Part shown: positions 31,701 to 38,619 of the stretch, piece after piece
How the letters are laid out: the number at the start of each line of letters is the position of its first letter
Numbering within the stretch: the first letter of the stretch is position 1
NCBI GenBank assembly: GCA_013076295.1
Contig: RQOL01000808.1
Span: forward strand, 62,001-126,000
DNA: 64,000 nucleotides
Direction of reading: 5' to 3'
Source: Sanderia malayensis
Lineage: Eukaryota; Cnidaria; Scyphozoa; Semaeostomeae; Pelagiidae
Position numbers and translations under genes: made by a program
Notes under the pieces: generated by a model
What the model saw: only the letters and a program-made list of their open reading frames with translations
Databases searched by the model: none
Told to the model about the DNA's origin: nothing

Positions 31701-32889
31701 ATGAATCCACGTTACTACAGATAAGAATAAGTAAAATACACATGCATTTCCGTGTTTTCAGTGATATTTGCACTACTGCATACTAATTAGATATGAATCC
31801 ACGTTATTACAGATAAAACTAAATAAAATACACATGCATTTGCTTGTTTTCAGTGCTACTAACATTACTGAAAAACTAGTTCCACATGAATCTACGTTTT
31901 TACAGTTGGAACTAAGTTATATACATCTGCATGTACTTGTTTTCAGTGATATTAACATTACTGCCCACTAATTGCAGATGAATCCACGTTATTAGAGATG
32001 GAACTAAGTAAAATACGCATGCATTTGTCTGTTTCCATTGCTATTAACATTACTAAACACTAATTGCACATGATTCCACGTTATTAGAGCTGAAAATAAG
32101 TAAAATACGCATGCATTTGTCTGTTTCCATTGCTATTAACATTACTAAACACTAATTGCACATGATTCCACGTTATTAGAGCTGAAAATAAGTAAAATAC
32201 ATATGCATTTGTTTGTTTGCAGTGTTATTGACATTACTGCACACTAATTGCACATGAATCAACGTTATTACAGGTGAAACTAAGTAAAATACACATGCAT
32301 TTGCTTTTTTTTAGTGATATTAACATTACTCGAAACTGATTGCCCATGAATCCACGTTACTACAGCTGAAACTAAGTAAAATACACATGCATTTGCGTGT
32401 TTTCAGTGATATTAACATTACTCCACACTAATTCCAGATGAATCCACGTTTTTACAGCTGAAACGAAGTAAAATACACATGCATTTGCTTGTTTTCAGTG
32501 ATATTAACATTACTCCACACTAATTGCACATGAATCCACGTTACTACAGCAGAAAATAAGTAAAAAACACATGCATTTGCGTGTTTTCAGTGATGTTAAC
32601 ATTACTCCAAACTAATTGCAGATGAATCCACGTTGTTACAGCTGAAACGAAGTAAAATACACATGCATTTGCTTGTTTTTAGGGATATTAACATTACTCC
32701 ACGCTAATTGCACATGAATCCACGTTACTACAGCAGAAAATAAGTAAAATACACATGCATTTGCGTGTTTTCAGTGATATTTGCACTACTGCATACTAAT
32801 TGGATATGAATCCAGGTTATTACAGATAAAACTAAATAAAATACACATGCATTTGCTTGTTTTCAGTGCTACTAACAGTACTGGAAAAC

Positions 32890-32891
32890 TA
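32890..32891. other. TA target-site duplication, left
   Basis: The satellite reads GGAAAACTA and then the element begins. Uninterrupted copies elsewhere (for example near 31317, 47080, 58370 and 58918) read GGAAAACTAGTTCCACATG, so the TA is duplicated on the right at 38618-38619. This is the signature of Tc1/mariner integration. Confidence 0.93.
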
Positions 32892-32909
32892 CAATAGGGG
32901 ACAAAAGTC
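32892..32909 (+). repeat. 18-bp terminal inverted repeat, left
   Basis: CAATAGGGGACAAAAGTC directly follows the TA duplication and is perfectly inverted at 38600-38617. It is the likely binding and cleavage end for the transposase. Confidence 0.88.
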
Positions 32910-33170
32910 CTCGGGACACCTGAAAATTTCATCCCATAATGCTGTGCTTCTGCACACTTTGTTCTCTGTTAGCAGAATGCGACCCCCCACTCCCCCCAAA
33001 ACAATGTTGTCTTGTGCACCAGTCCTTTCTTGTCGTCGGGCCAAAAGAATTTCGGCGATATTGAAAAACACCGCCTCTACAAACAACATTGTTATGGGGG
33101 GGAGGGGGATGAAGTATGCGTGTAAAACTTGCTAAAATCCTGGGTGTCCCACGACTTTTGTCCCCTATTG
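32892..33170. repeat. 279-bp MITE-like unit, left copy
   Basis: It starts CAATAGGGGACAAAAGTC and ends with the reverse complement, followed by an imperfect extension (TCGGGACACC against TGGGACACC). Inside, C-rich and G-rich tracts with adjoining AACAATGTTG-type sequence (about 32985-33010 and 33082-33110) form a second inverted pair. It is short, has no convincing gene, and has terminal inverted repeats and TA preference, all typical of a non-autonomous Tc1/mariner MITE. Its last ~58 bp (GAAGTATGCG...CCCCTAT) is also the tail of the tandem repeats that follow, so it shares ancestry with the core. Confidence 0.85.
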
Positions 33171-33293
33171 TCTGGTATCAAATTCTTGAAACACGTCATT
33201 TATAAAGCTGGTTTTCGTGTTTTCTGGGGTTTTCAAGGGCGCTGATCTCGATGAGCATGTCAAAAATTTTCTATATCGCACGTATGACGTCAT
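33171..33293 (+). repeat. Inner inverted arm, left end of core
   Basis: It begins TCTGGTAT. GCTGATC lies 70 bp in and GACGTCAT 115 bp in. The right end of the core (38338 leftwards, reverse complement) also starts TCTGGTAT and has GCTGATC and GACGTCAT at exactly the same distances. GGGTTTTC and CGATG blocks agree as well. The 8-60 bp stretch is poorly conserved, so the arms are old or conserved only at protein-binding blocks. Confidence 0.75.
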
Positions 33294-33533
33294 ACCACGT
33301 GATTGTCCCATTTTTGGCACATTTGGAGCTCTAAAGTGGTCGTGTTGTCCGAAACGAATTGTTTTTTTTGTGGAAACCATTTTGGGAAAGAGAACAGGGT
33401 ATTGTGAATATATTGTGAAAAAAACGAGTCTGAAAATGTTATAAAAGTGTCTGAAAAAGGCATGTTCGTGAACTTGAAGTATGCGTGTAAAACCTGTTAA
33501 AATCCTGGGTGTCCCATGACCTTTGTCCCCTAT
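33179..33533 (+). repeat. Subterminal tandem repeat, unit 1
   Basis: A 355-bp unit from CAAATTCTTGAAAC to a TIR-like tail, GGGTGTCCCATGACC...CCCCTAT. It contains GCTGATCTCGATGAGCATG and a GACGTCAT block. ORFs across these units on both strands are judged to be repeat by-products. Confidence 0.85.
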
Positions 33534-33898
33534 CAATTTCTTGAAATACATCACTTATAAAGCTGGTTTTCGTGTTTTCTGAGGTTTTCAAGGGCGCTGA
33601 TCTCGACGAGCATGTCAAAAATTTTCTATATATTACGCATGACGTCAAATGACGTCAAACTGAGTGATTGTCCCATTTTTGGCCCAAATGGAGCTCTAAA
33701 GTGATCGTGTTGTCCGAAACGAATTGTTTTTTTTGTGGAAACGATTTTGGCAAAGAGAAAAAGGTATTGTGAACATATTGTGAAAAAAACGAGTCTGAAA
33801 ATGTTTTAAAAGTGTCTGAAAAACGCATGTTCCTGAACTTGAAGTATGCGTGTAAAACCTGCTAAAATCCTGGGTGTGCCAGGACTTTTCTCCCCTAG
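33534..33898 (+). repeat. Subterminal tandem repeat, unit 2
   Basis: A 365-bp unit highly similar to unit 1, from CAATTTCTTGAAAT to a degenerate TIR-like tail ending CTCCCCTAG. A short direct duplication of TGACGTCAA near the ATF/CREB-like block accounts for part of the extra length. Confidence 0.85.
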
Positions 33899-34196
33899 CA
33901 AATTCTTCAAATACACCACTTATAAAGCTGGTTTTCGTGTTTTCTGGGGTTTTCAAGGGCGCTGATCTCGATGAGCATGTTAAAATTTTTCTATATATTA
34001 CGCATGACGTCATACCAAGTGATTGTCCCATTTTTGGCCCAAATGGAGCTCGAAAGTGGTCGTGTTGTCCGTTACGAATTGTTTTTTTGTGGAAACGATT
34101 TTGGCAATAAGAACAAGGGTTGATGAACATATTGTGAAAAAAGGAGTGTGGAAATGTTTTAGAAGTATCTTTAAAATGCATGTTCGTTAACTTGGA
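33899..34196 (+). repeat. Subterminal tandem repeat, unit 3 (truncated)
   Basis: It starts CAAATTCTTCAAATAC and follows units 1 and 2 up to GTTCGTTAACTTG. It lacks the TIR-like tail and then runs into unique sequence. It is the most divergent of the three. Confidence 0.8.
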
Positions 34197-34575
34197 CCAA
34201 AACTTGAAAACCCTGCTACACGTGCAGGGTAGAAAAACGTAGAGAATAGTCACGTGGAAAGGAGTAACTTTTGGAAGCAAAATATTATTTATTATCTGCA
34301 TGATATAGTAATACTTGAACTATGTAATCTGATTAATTGTGGCATATCTGTCAACAGTGATTGTCCTTGAAACATGCCAGTCCTTTAAAGGTGTCTCTCA
34401 GCAAGGGGTGAAATCCTGGCAATGTCAATACCATAAGAAAACAATAGTAAAACAGCAGGAAGTTTCAAATTCAAATTTATTGCGCATAACATGACGGTTG
34501 CAATCAATTACTGTTATCATTTTCACAACTGCGTACTCACTAGCCTTTCTACATTGTTTATATATTATTATCATA
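34197..34575. other. Unique 5' region upstream of the Rep-like gene
   Basis: This 379-bp single-copy, AT-rich region holds a hairpin at 34210-34230. There is no ATG in frame with the Rep ORF before 34576: the open frame runs back to about 34498 but contains only near-cognate codons. I see no convincing TATA box or other promoter, but transcription must start here or in the repeats if the gene is expressed. Confidence 0.6.
34210..34230. other. Hairpin ACCCTGC-(7 nt)-GCAGGGT
   Basis: A perfect 7-bp G/C-rich stem with loop TACACGT, 346 bp before the Rep ATG. Rep proteins of rolling-circle elements nick in the loop of an origin hairpin, so this is a candidate. The loop does not match the common geminivirus/circovirus nonanucleotide (TAGTATTAC-like), so the role is a guess. 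Confidence 0.45.
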
Positions 34576-35859
34576 ATGGCATCATCATTAAACGTTGATA
34601 ATGTTAGAAGGGCTTACCTAATAACATACAGTCAAGCAGACACTGGCAAATATGATAGGAGGTCATTCTCCGAAACAGTTGTTGCAGCATTCCATGCAGT
34701 CACTACAGCCATCATACTACAGTGGGCTTGCTGCATGGAAAATCATCAGGACGGTGGTGTCCATTTCCACATGTGTGTCCTGCTGGACAAGCTTCAGCGC
34801 TGGTCGAAAGTAAAGAAGCACCTACAAGACACAAAGGACATTGTCGTACACTTCTCAGGACATCCTGGCTATCACACAGCATATGAATATGTCACAAAGC
34901 TAGATAGCCAAGTTCTGAGAAGTGAAGGTCATCCTACCTTGAAAGGTGCTCCAAAGACCCTGCCAGCAATGAAGAAGCGAAGCAGGACATCTGCTTGTGG
35001 TTTGGATGCCACACAGAAGAGCAGCAGGTTGGGTAATTTGGAAGTCTCTGATATGATTCTCTCCAACGGCATTGACTCCAAGTTACACTTCCTGGCACTG
35101 GCCAAGAAGAAGAAAACAGATGGTGACAGCAGGCTGTATGAGTTTGTCTTGAACAAAGGCGAGAAACGAATCAGTGAACTTGTGCAGTCTGTCTGGGCAA
35201 TGGAAACAGCACAGCAAACGTTGGAGAGACGTTCAATGTCAAGAATTGACCTCTTGAAGAAGGCCTACAACGACAAGTGTGTCTGTCAAGGTGAGTGGTT
35301 GGTTTGTGGAAAGGAAATTCTAAAAAACAACAGCATCCAGCGAAGCACATTTGCTGATGCTGTTGTTAAATTACTTGCCATGGGTCGAGGAAAGGGTCGT
35401 AATTTATATATTACTGGTCCAGCGAACTGCGGCAAAACATTTATTCTTGATCCCCTAAGAGTGATTTACAACACTTTTGTCTCACCTGCGACATGTTCGT
35501 ATGCGTGGCTAGGGGTTGAAGAGAAAGAGGTCATCTTTCTGAATGACTTTCGTTATACGCCAGCCATCTTGCCTTGGAGTGACATGCTGTTGTTGTTGGA
35601 GGGCCACGTTGTTCATTTTGCTGCGCCTAAAACCAGTTATGCCAAGGATATCGAGTTCTCCAACGACATTCCAGTATTTGCAACATCAAAGTCTCGCATT
35701 ATGTTCATCAAAGGCTCCATTATTGATGACAAGGAGACTGAGATGATGGATGTTCGTTGGAGATACTTCGCCTTTCACCATCAAATCAAGGCCAGTGAGC
35801 AGAAGATGGTACCACCTTGTGGTTGTTGTTTTGCAAGACTGTTGTTGGACATGGACTGA
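34576..35859 (+). CDS. Rep-like replication protein: HUH endonuclease plus SF3 helicase
   Basis: 427 aa, single exon, starting at the first in-frame ATG. Expected role: nick DNA at an origin through a tyrosine, stay attached to the 5' end, and unwind with the helicase. Motifs seen: motif I LITYSQA (15-21); motif II with E55 and H63-F-H65 (the HUH metal site, in ENHQDGGVHFH); motif III Y105-V-T-K108 with the candidate nicking tyrosine; a basic MKKRSR patch near 132; Walker A GPANCGKT (281-288); Walker B EVIFLNDF (318-325); motif C IPVFATSK (365-372), with Lys where Asn is usual; MDVRWRYF near 391 at the arginine-finger position. HUH plus SF3 order is that of CRESS-DNA Reps and parvovirus NS1. 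I cannot assign it to one lineage. The helicase type excludes Helitrons, which have SF1 Pif1. It may be a domesticated or endogenised replication gene now part of a transposon. No premature stop or frameshift is visible. Confidence 0.85.
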   Translation: MASSLNVDNVRRAYLITYSQADTGKYDRRSFSETVVAAFHAVTTAIILQWACCMENHQDGGVHFHMCVLLDKLQRWSKVKKHLQDTKDIVVHFSGHPGYHTAYEYVTKLDSQVLRSEGHPTLKGAPKTLPAMKKRSRTSACGLDATQKSSRLGNLEVSDMILSNGIDSKLHFLALAKKKKTDGDSRLYEFVLNKGEKRISELVQSVWAMETAQQTLERRSMSRIDLLKKAYNDKCVCQGEWLVCGKEILKNNSIQRSTFADAVVKLLAMGRGKGRNLYITGPANCGKTFILDPLRVIYNTFVSPATCSYAWLGVEEKEVIFLNDFRYTPAILPWSDMLLLLEGHVVHFAAPKTSYAKDIEFSNDIPVFATSKSRIMFIKGSIIDDKETEMMDVRWRYFAFHHQIKASEQKMVPPCGCCFARLLLDMD

Positions 35860-35865
35860 AATAAA
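35860..35865 (+). terminator. AATAAA polyadenylation signal of the Rep-like gene
   Basis: AATAAA begins immediately after the TGA stop, so the 3' UTR would be very short. It supports a eukaryotic transcript ending here. Confidence 0.55.
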
Positions 35866-35990
35866 TGAACAATAGACAGCCTCGTGAGCACGTATAATCG
35901 TTTTTGTTATAATTGTATTACTTTGCTGCATTACCTTTTGTTCTAATCAGTGTCCCGCTATGTATTGTATTGGTGTCTTCCCAAGCTGGG

Positions 35991-36013
35991 ACAGTTTACA
36001 CAACAGTTTACAC
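35991..36013 (+). repeat. Iteron-like direct repeat ACAGTTTACAC x2
   Basis: Two perfect 11-bp copies (35991-36001 and 36003-36013) with a 1-bp spacer, 126 bp after the Rep poly(A) signal. The core GTTTACAC recurs at 36163-36170. Reps recognise short iterated sites near their origin. Such a role here is inferred only from position and spacing. Confidence 0.5.
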
Positions 36014-36071
36014 TAGGAAAAAGACAAATATTTCCATTCACATCTCGTAATAAACTTTGGAAATATGTATA

Positions 36072-36100
36072 AAAGATGTACACAATTTATGTACATCTTT
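36072..36100. other. Hairpin AAAGATGTACA-(7 nt)-TGTACATCTTT
   Basis: A perfect 11-bp stem with loop CAATTTA, between the iteron-like copies. Either a transcription/3'-end structure or the stem-loop of a replication origin would fit. Its TGTACATCTTT arm recurs at 36305-36315. Confidence 0.55.
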
Positions 36101-36290
36101 GGAGATAATAAGTGAACATACGACCTTTTCAATTGCTGAGAAATATCCAAATAACCTCCACGGTTTACACTTCCAAGAGATTAAAAGACAAGTCATGTGA
36201 CTTTCTATTCAACGATTTTGTAAACTGGCCAATCTTTCCTTCATATCTCTGTGAAAGTGTTAAAAAAAAACAAATAAAAATGTGTAGATT

Positions 36291-36311
36291 ATGTACATTA
36301 GTGATGTACAT
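36291..36311. other. Hairpin ATGTACAT-(5 nt)-ATGTACAT
   Basis: Two copies of the self-complementary octamer ATGTACAT separated by TAGTG. They can pair with each other or act as tandem palindromic protein sites. The same octamer core is in the hairpin 200 bp upstream. Confidence 0.5.
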
Positions 36312-36677
36312 CTTTTAAAAACATCTTCATTCCTCTCTGTGAAGGAGAACACCCTGTTTTTAATTATTTTATACTGTAAATTGTAGTGTAAATCGTAGGG
36401 ATGCATACTATTTGCCATGAGCCTGACTTCCTGGTATGACCCCTTGCACCACGTGTATTTGATTCCTGGGTGTCTCATTTGCAGAATACAAGTGCATTGT
36501 ATTCAAAATATTAGTGGACAATGAAAGTGAAAACAAACAATATTTTTTGACACTTCAGTTCATTTCATTTGAACATACATCACGGGCTGACAACAATTTT
36601 TACCGTTTCAAATAATGTGACATATCACGTAATGACAATAGTCAATTTGTACTTACAATAATACGAGAACTTCTACG

Positions 36678-36683
36678 TTTATT
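36678..36683 (-). terminator. AATAAA polyadenylation signal of the transposase gene
   Basis: TTTATT on the + strand reads AATAAA on the transposase strand, about 100 bp past its TAA stop. A weak but well-placed signal. Confidence 0.45.
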
Positions 36684-36780
36684 TCAATAACTTTATCCCC
36701 TGCTGCTGCAATCTACAAACAAGAATATTCCGTGGATAAATATTTTACCCAAGTCTGCAACTGTATATACAAAAATTTCA

Positions 36781-37860
36781 TTAATACTTAGTTCTACAAC
36801 CTTTATTCTTAGAAATTATAGTTAAACGATTGTACATGCTTTGAATTGTCTTGTCTATTATATCTGTATCATAATTAGTAATAGTATCTATAATTCTGAG
36901 TTTGAAATCATTAAAAGTCTCTCTTGTTATCCTTCTTTCCAATGCATCCTTCTTCAATTGTCTTTTAACGTTGTGAAAAAAGTTCTCTATCGGGTTGATG
37001 TCCGGGGACCTTGGTGGAATTTTGACGACTTCTGCTCCAATGTTCTTCATTGCATCTCTTGCCATGGCACTGTTCTGGCTTGGGTCATTGTCCTGCAAAA
37101 ATAAAAGCTTCTCTTTCCCTGTTAATCTCGCTCTATCTAAAAGAACTTGGTGCAATGTCGATTCAATAAAATTAGAAAAATACCTGCCATTCATGGTGGA
37201 ATACTCCTCCACCAATACAGCCCCAGCACCATGGCAAATACCTACCACATAGTGACATACCCTTCCACCTGGCAGATCCTTGCTCCCCTTCGCAGTAATT
37301 TCCAGGCCTTCACCCGGCTTCCTCCAGACTCTGCCTGCTGGGGACAAAGCATCCTCGTATGGATTGGACTTATGGACGAAGGATACTGCATCCAGGTACA
37401 GCAACACATCATCTGTCCAAAAAGCAGGGCTGGTGTCTTTCAGCGCCTTCAGGGCATATGCCACCCTCTTCTTTTTGTCTTTCAGAGTCAGCAGGCCCTT
37501 CCTTCGAGGGCGAATATACTGATAGCCGGAGTTAGTAAAGACTCGGCACAAGGTCTTTTTACTTACCTCCGTGATTTCGCACTCCTTCGCCACATCCATC
37601 ACATGGACATTAGGATTGCTTTCCCTCATAGTTTTAAACTTGCGAAGGAAGCGATCTTTGTCCCTGCGGCTTAGAATTTCCGGCCTGCCACTCCTTTTCT
37701 TAGGGACTTTCTCATCCAATCCCTCTTTGCAGATCCTTTCCACGCTAGACTTTGAGATCTTACACCGTCTAGCGATCTCTCGATAAGAGAGCTTCGACTC
37801 CTGTCGAAGTAAATACACGTACGCCTTCTTTCTTTCGCTGATAACCACTTGTTTTGACAT
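36781..37860 (-). CDS. Tc1/mariner-superfamily transposase, DD34E
   Basis: 359 aa, single exon, close to the usual ~340-aa length. It excises and reinserts DNA between terminal inverted repeats at TA. Seen: an N-terminal homeodomain-like helix-turn-helix (about 10-45, LSYREIARRCKISKSSVERI), a basic KKRSGRP linker near 54-60 (AT-hook/NLS-like), a second DNA-binding helical segment (about 85-115), then the DDE catalytic domain with D157 (YLDAVSF), D257 (FLQDND) and E292 (NPIENFF). There are 34 residues between D257 and E292, so DD34E. The PPRSPDINPIEN block is diagnostic of Tc1-like enzymes. All three acidic residues are present and there is no break, so it may be active. The ATG has A at -3. 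The gene is convergent with the Rep-like gene and is the likely mover of the element and of related 279-bp MITEs. Confidence 0.95.
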   Translation of the reverse strand: MSKQVVISERKKAYVYLLRQESKLSYREIARRCKISKSSVERICKEGLDEKVPKKRSGRPEILSRRDKDRFLRKFKTMRESNPNVHVMDVAKECEITEVSKKTLCRVFTNSGYQYIRPRRKGLLTLKDKKKRVAYALKALKDTSPAFWTDDVLLYLDAVSFVHKSNPYEDALSPAGRVWRKPGEGLEITAKGSKDLPGGRVCHYVVGICHGAGAVLVEEYSTMNGRYFSNFIESTLHQVLLDRARLTGKEKLLFLQDNDPSQNSAMARDAMKNIGAEVVKIPPRSPDINPIENFFHNVKRQLKKDALERRITRETFNDFKLRIIDTITNYDTDIIDKTIQSMYNRLTIISKNKGCRTKY

Positions 37861-38215
37861 TTTAAAGCCTCTTCAAGTTATAAAAACCACAGAAAATAAA
37901 TCAAAAATTCTCAGTATCTTCTGCGATCGGAATATTTTCGAAGAAATTCGTCGAACGTCTCTCGGGGCAACAATTTGTAACCGTCGTTCTCTAATTACGT
38001 AAATGCATCAAAACGAGGCTAAAACAAGAGTTTTAACTTTAACAATACACTACACACTAACGAAACATAGTAGGAGCGTCGTTTTTTTTTTAACTCTACC
38101 GTACAACCATAACCTTTCAATTAATTAATTTAAGTTCCACCAGCAATAAACATAACAAACCATTTTAACCACAATAAAGGCAAAAACCCCATGAAAATAG
38201 GGCCATTGTGTACCT
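37861..38215. promoter_or_regulatory. Upstream region of the transposase gene
   Basis: This unique 355-bp non-coding sequence lies between the transposase ATG and the right inner arm, so its promoter should lie here or in the arm. A TTTTTATAA stretch (37878-37886, - strand) is only about 20 bp before the ATG, too close to be confident of a TATA box. No Rep-type motif is seen. Confidence 0.4.
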
Positions 38216-38338
38216 ATGACGTCACTGGTACAATGGAGGAAAAAAATATTTGCAGCATCGTGATCAGCACCCCGGAAAACCCCCCAAAACCCCTAAAAAG
38301 CACCTTAATATCTATTGTACTTCGATTTTCATACCAGA
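38216..38338 (-). repeat. Inner inverted arm, right end of core
   Basis: Reverse complement begins TCTGGTAT at 38338, with GCTGATC 70 bp in (38262-38268) and GACGTCAT 115 bp in (38216-38223), matching the left arm without net indels. Unlike the left, it is present once, not amplified. Confidence 0.75.
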
Positions 38339-38617
38339 CAATAGGGGACAAAAGTCCTCGGGACACCTGAAAATTTCATCCCATAATGCTGTGCTTCTGC
38401 ACACTTTGTTCTCTGTTAGCAGAATGCGACCCCCCACTCCCCCCAAAACAATGTTGTCTTGTGCACCAGTCCTTTCTTGTCGTCGGGCCAAAAGAATTTC
38501 GGCGATATTGAAAAACACCGCCTCTACAAACAACATTGTTATGGGGGGGAGGGGGATGAAGTATGCGTGTAAAACTTGCTAAAATCCTGGGTGTCCCACG
38601 ACTTTTGTCCCCTATTG
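38339..38617. repeat. 279-bp MITE-like unit, right copy
   Basis: Same length and, as read, the same sequence as 32892-33170, in direct (not inverted) orientation. Because each unit has its own inverted ends, the outermost 18 bp are still inverted across the whole element. Direct identical flanks also make the core removable by recombination, which would leave one 279-bp copy. Confidence 0.88.
38600..38617 (-). repeat. 18-bp terminal inverted repeat, right
   Basis: GACTTTTGTCCCCTATTG, the perfect reverse complement of the left terminus, followed by the TA duplication. Confidence 0.88.
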
Positions 38618-38619
38618 TA
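38618..38619. other. TA target-site duplication, right
   Basis: TA followed by GTTCCACATG; joining this to the left flank after removing one TA restores the uninterrupted satellite monomer. Confidence 0.93.

Larger units (their letters stand above)
1..32891. repeat. Left satellite array, ~92-bp monomer
   Basis: This is a continuous head-to-tail array of an AT-rich monomer of about 92 bp (roughly 350 copies by length). Every monomer has the same landmarks in order: a CACATGAATCCACGTT block, TTACAGCTGAAACTAAGTAA, ATACACATGCATTTG, a T-rich stretch ending in CAG, and TGATATTAACATTACTGCAC. Variation is in substitutions and 1-bp indels, and variant types recur in a fixed order, showing higher-order repeats. 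The recurrent 60-106 codon ORFs on both strands are by-products of the repeat: the same peptides recur with the monomer pattern. No gene, RNA gene or promoter is visible. Whether it is centromeric, pericentromeric or interstitial cannot be told from sequence; no telomere repeat or CENP-B box was seen. Confidence 0.97.
35866..36677. other. Convergent intergenic spacer with hairpins and iteron-like repeats
   Basis: Single-copy AT-rich sequence between the tail-to-tail Rep and transposase genes. ORFs here (up to 72 codons) lack any recognisable feature. It holds three GTTTACAC motifs and two hairpins built around ATGTACAT, listed separately. This resembles an origin region more than coding DNA. 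The remainder holds nothing I can identify. Confidence 0.6.
32892..38617. mobile_element. Composite Tc1/mariner-type element carrying Rep and transposase
   Basis: A 5,726-bp insertion into one satellite monomer, bounded by 18-bp terminal inverted repeats and a TA duplication. Order: 279-bp unit (32892-33170), inner arm and three tandem subterminal repeats (33171-34196), Rep-like gene (+), a hairpin- and direct-repeat-rich spacer, Tc1-like transposase gene (-), inner inverted arm (to 38338), and a second 279-bp unit in the same orientation (38339-38617). Both genes are open and appear intact, and the two 279-bp units read identically, so the arrangement is recent or homogenised. A composite transposon mobilised by its outer ends is the simplest view. 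Recombination of a circular molecule into a resident MITE is the main alternative. Confidence 0.88.

Noticed and set aside
1..32891. Many 60-106 codon ORFs on both strands of the left array (for example at 5871, 14816 and 17033)
   Set aside because: They recur with the satellite and have the same peptides in many copies. They include runs across the non-satellite cassette. There is no start context, domain or codon pattern of a gene.
32857..33135. ORFs of 66-110 codons across the 279-bp units (also at 38250-38582)
   Set aside because: They lie in a MITE-like repeat with inverted ends. The opposite strand is equally open, and no domain is recognisable.
33165..34301. ORFs up to 201 codons on the - strand, and shorter + strand ones, across the subterminal repeats
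   Set aside because: The peptides repeat with the 355-365 bp units and run through them on both strands. Judged repeat-derived rather than a gene, although such frames are often mis-annotated as proteins.
34498..34575. Longer Rep start giving 26 extra residues
   Set aside because: The codon at 34498 is TTG, and the extension is hydrophobic and unlike a Rep N-terminus. The first real ATG is 34576 and places motif I at the usual distance.
36112..36478. ORFs of 68-72 codons in the spacer between Rep and transposase
   Set aside because: They cross the hairpins, have low-complexity hydrophobic composition, and show no domain.
36461..36480. Possible extra degenerate transposon end (ATTCCTGGGTGTCTC)
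   Set aside because: It resembles the subterminal TCCTGGGTGTCCC for 13 bp, but the terminal CTTTTGTCCCCTATTG part is absent and there is no inverted partner.
36841..37786. Several + strand ORFs over the transposase gene (up to 175 codons)
   Set aside because: They are shadows of the intact DD34E transposase on the opposite strand.
32892..38617. LTR retrotransposon with 279-bp LTRs
   Set aside because: There is no reverse transcriptase, integrase or gag. The repeat does not begin TG and end CA, it has its own inverted ends, and the target duplication is TA only.
32892..38617. Helitron, because of the HUH nuclease
   Set aside because: The helicase is SF3, not Pif1-like SF1. Ends lack TC...CTRR plus hairpin, and insertion is at TA with duplication rather than between A and T without one.
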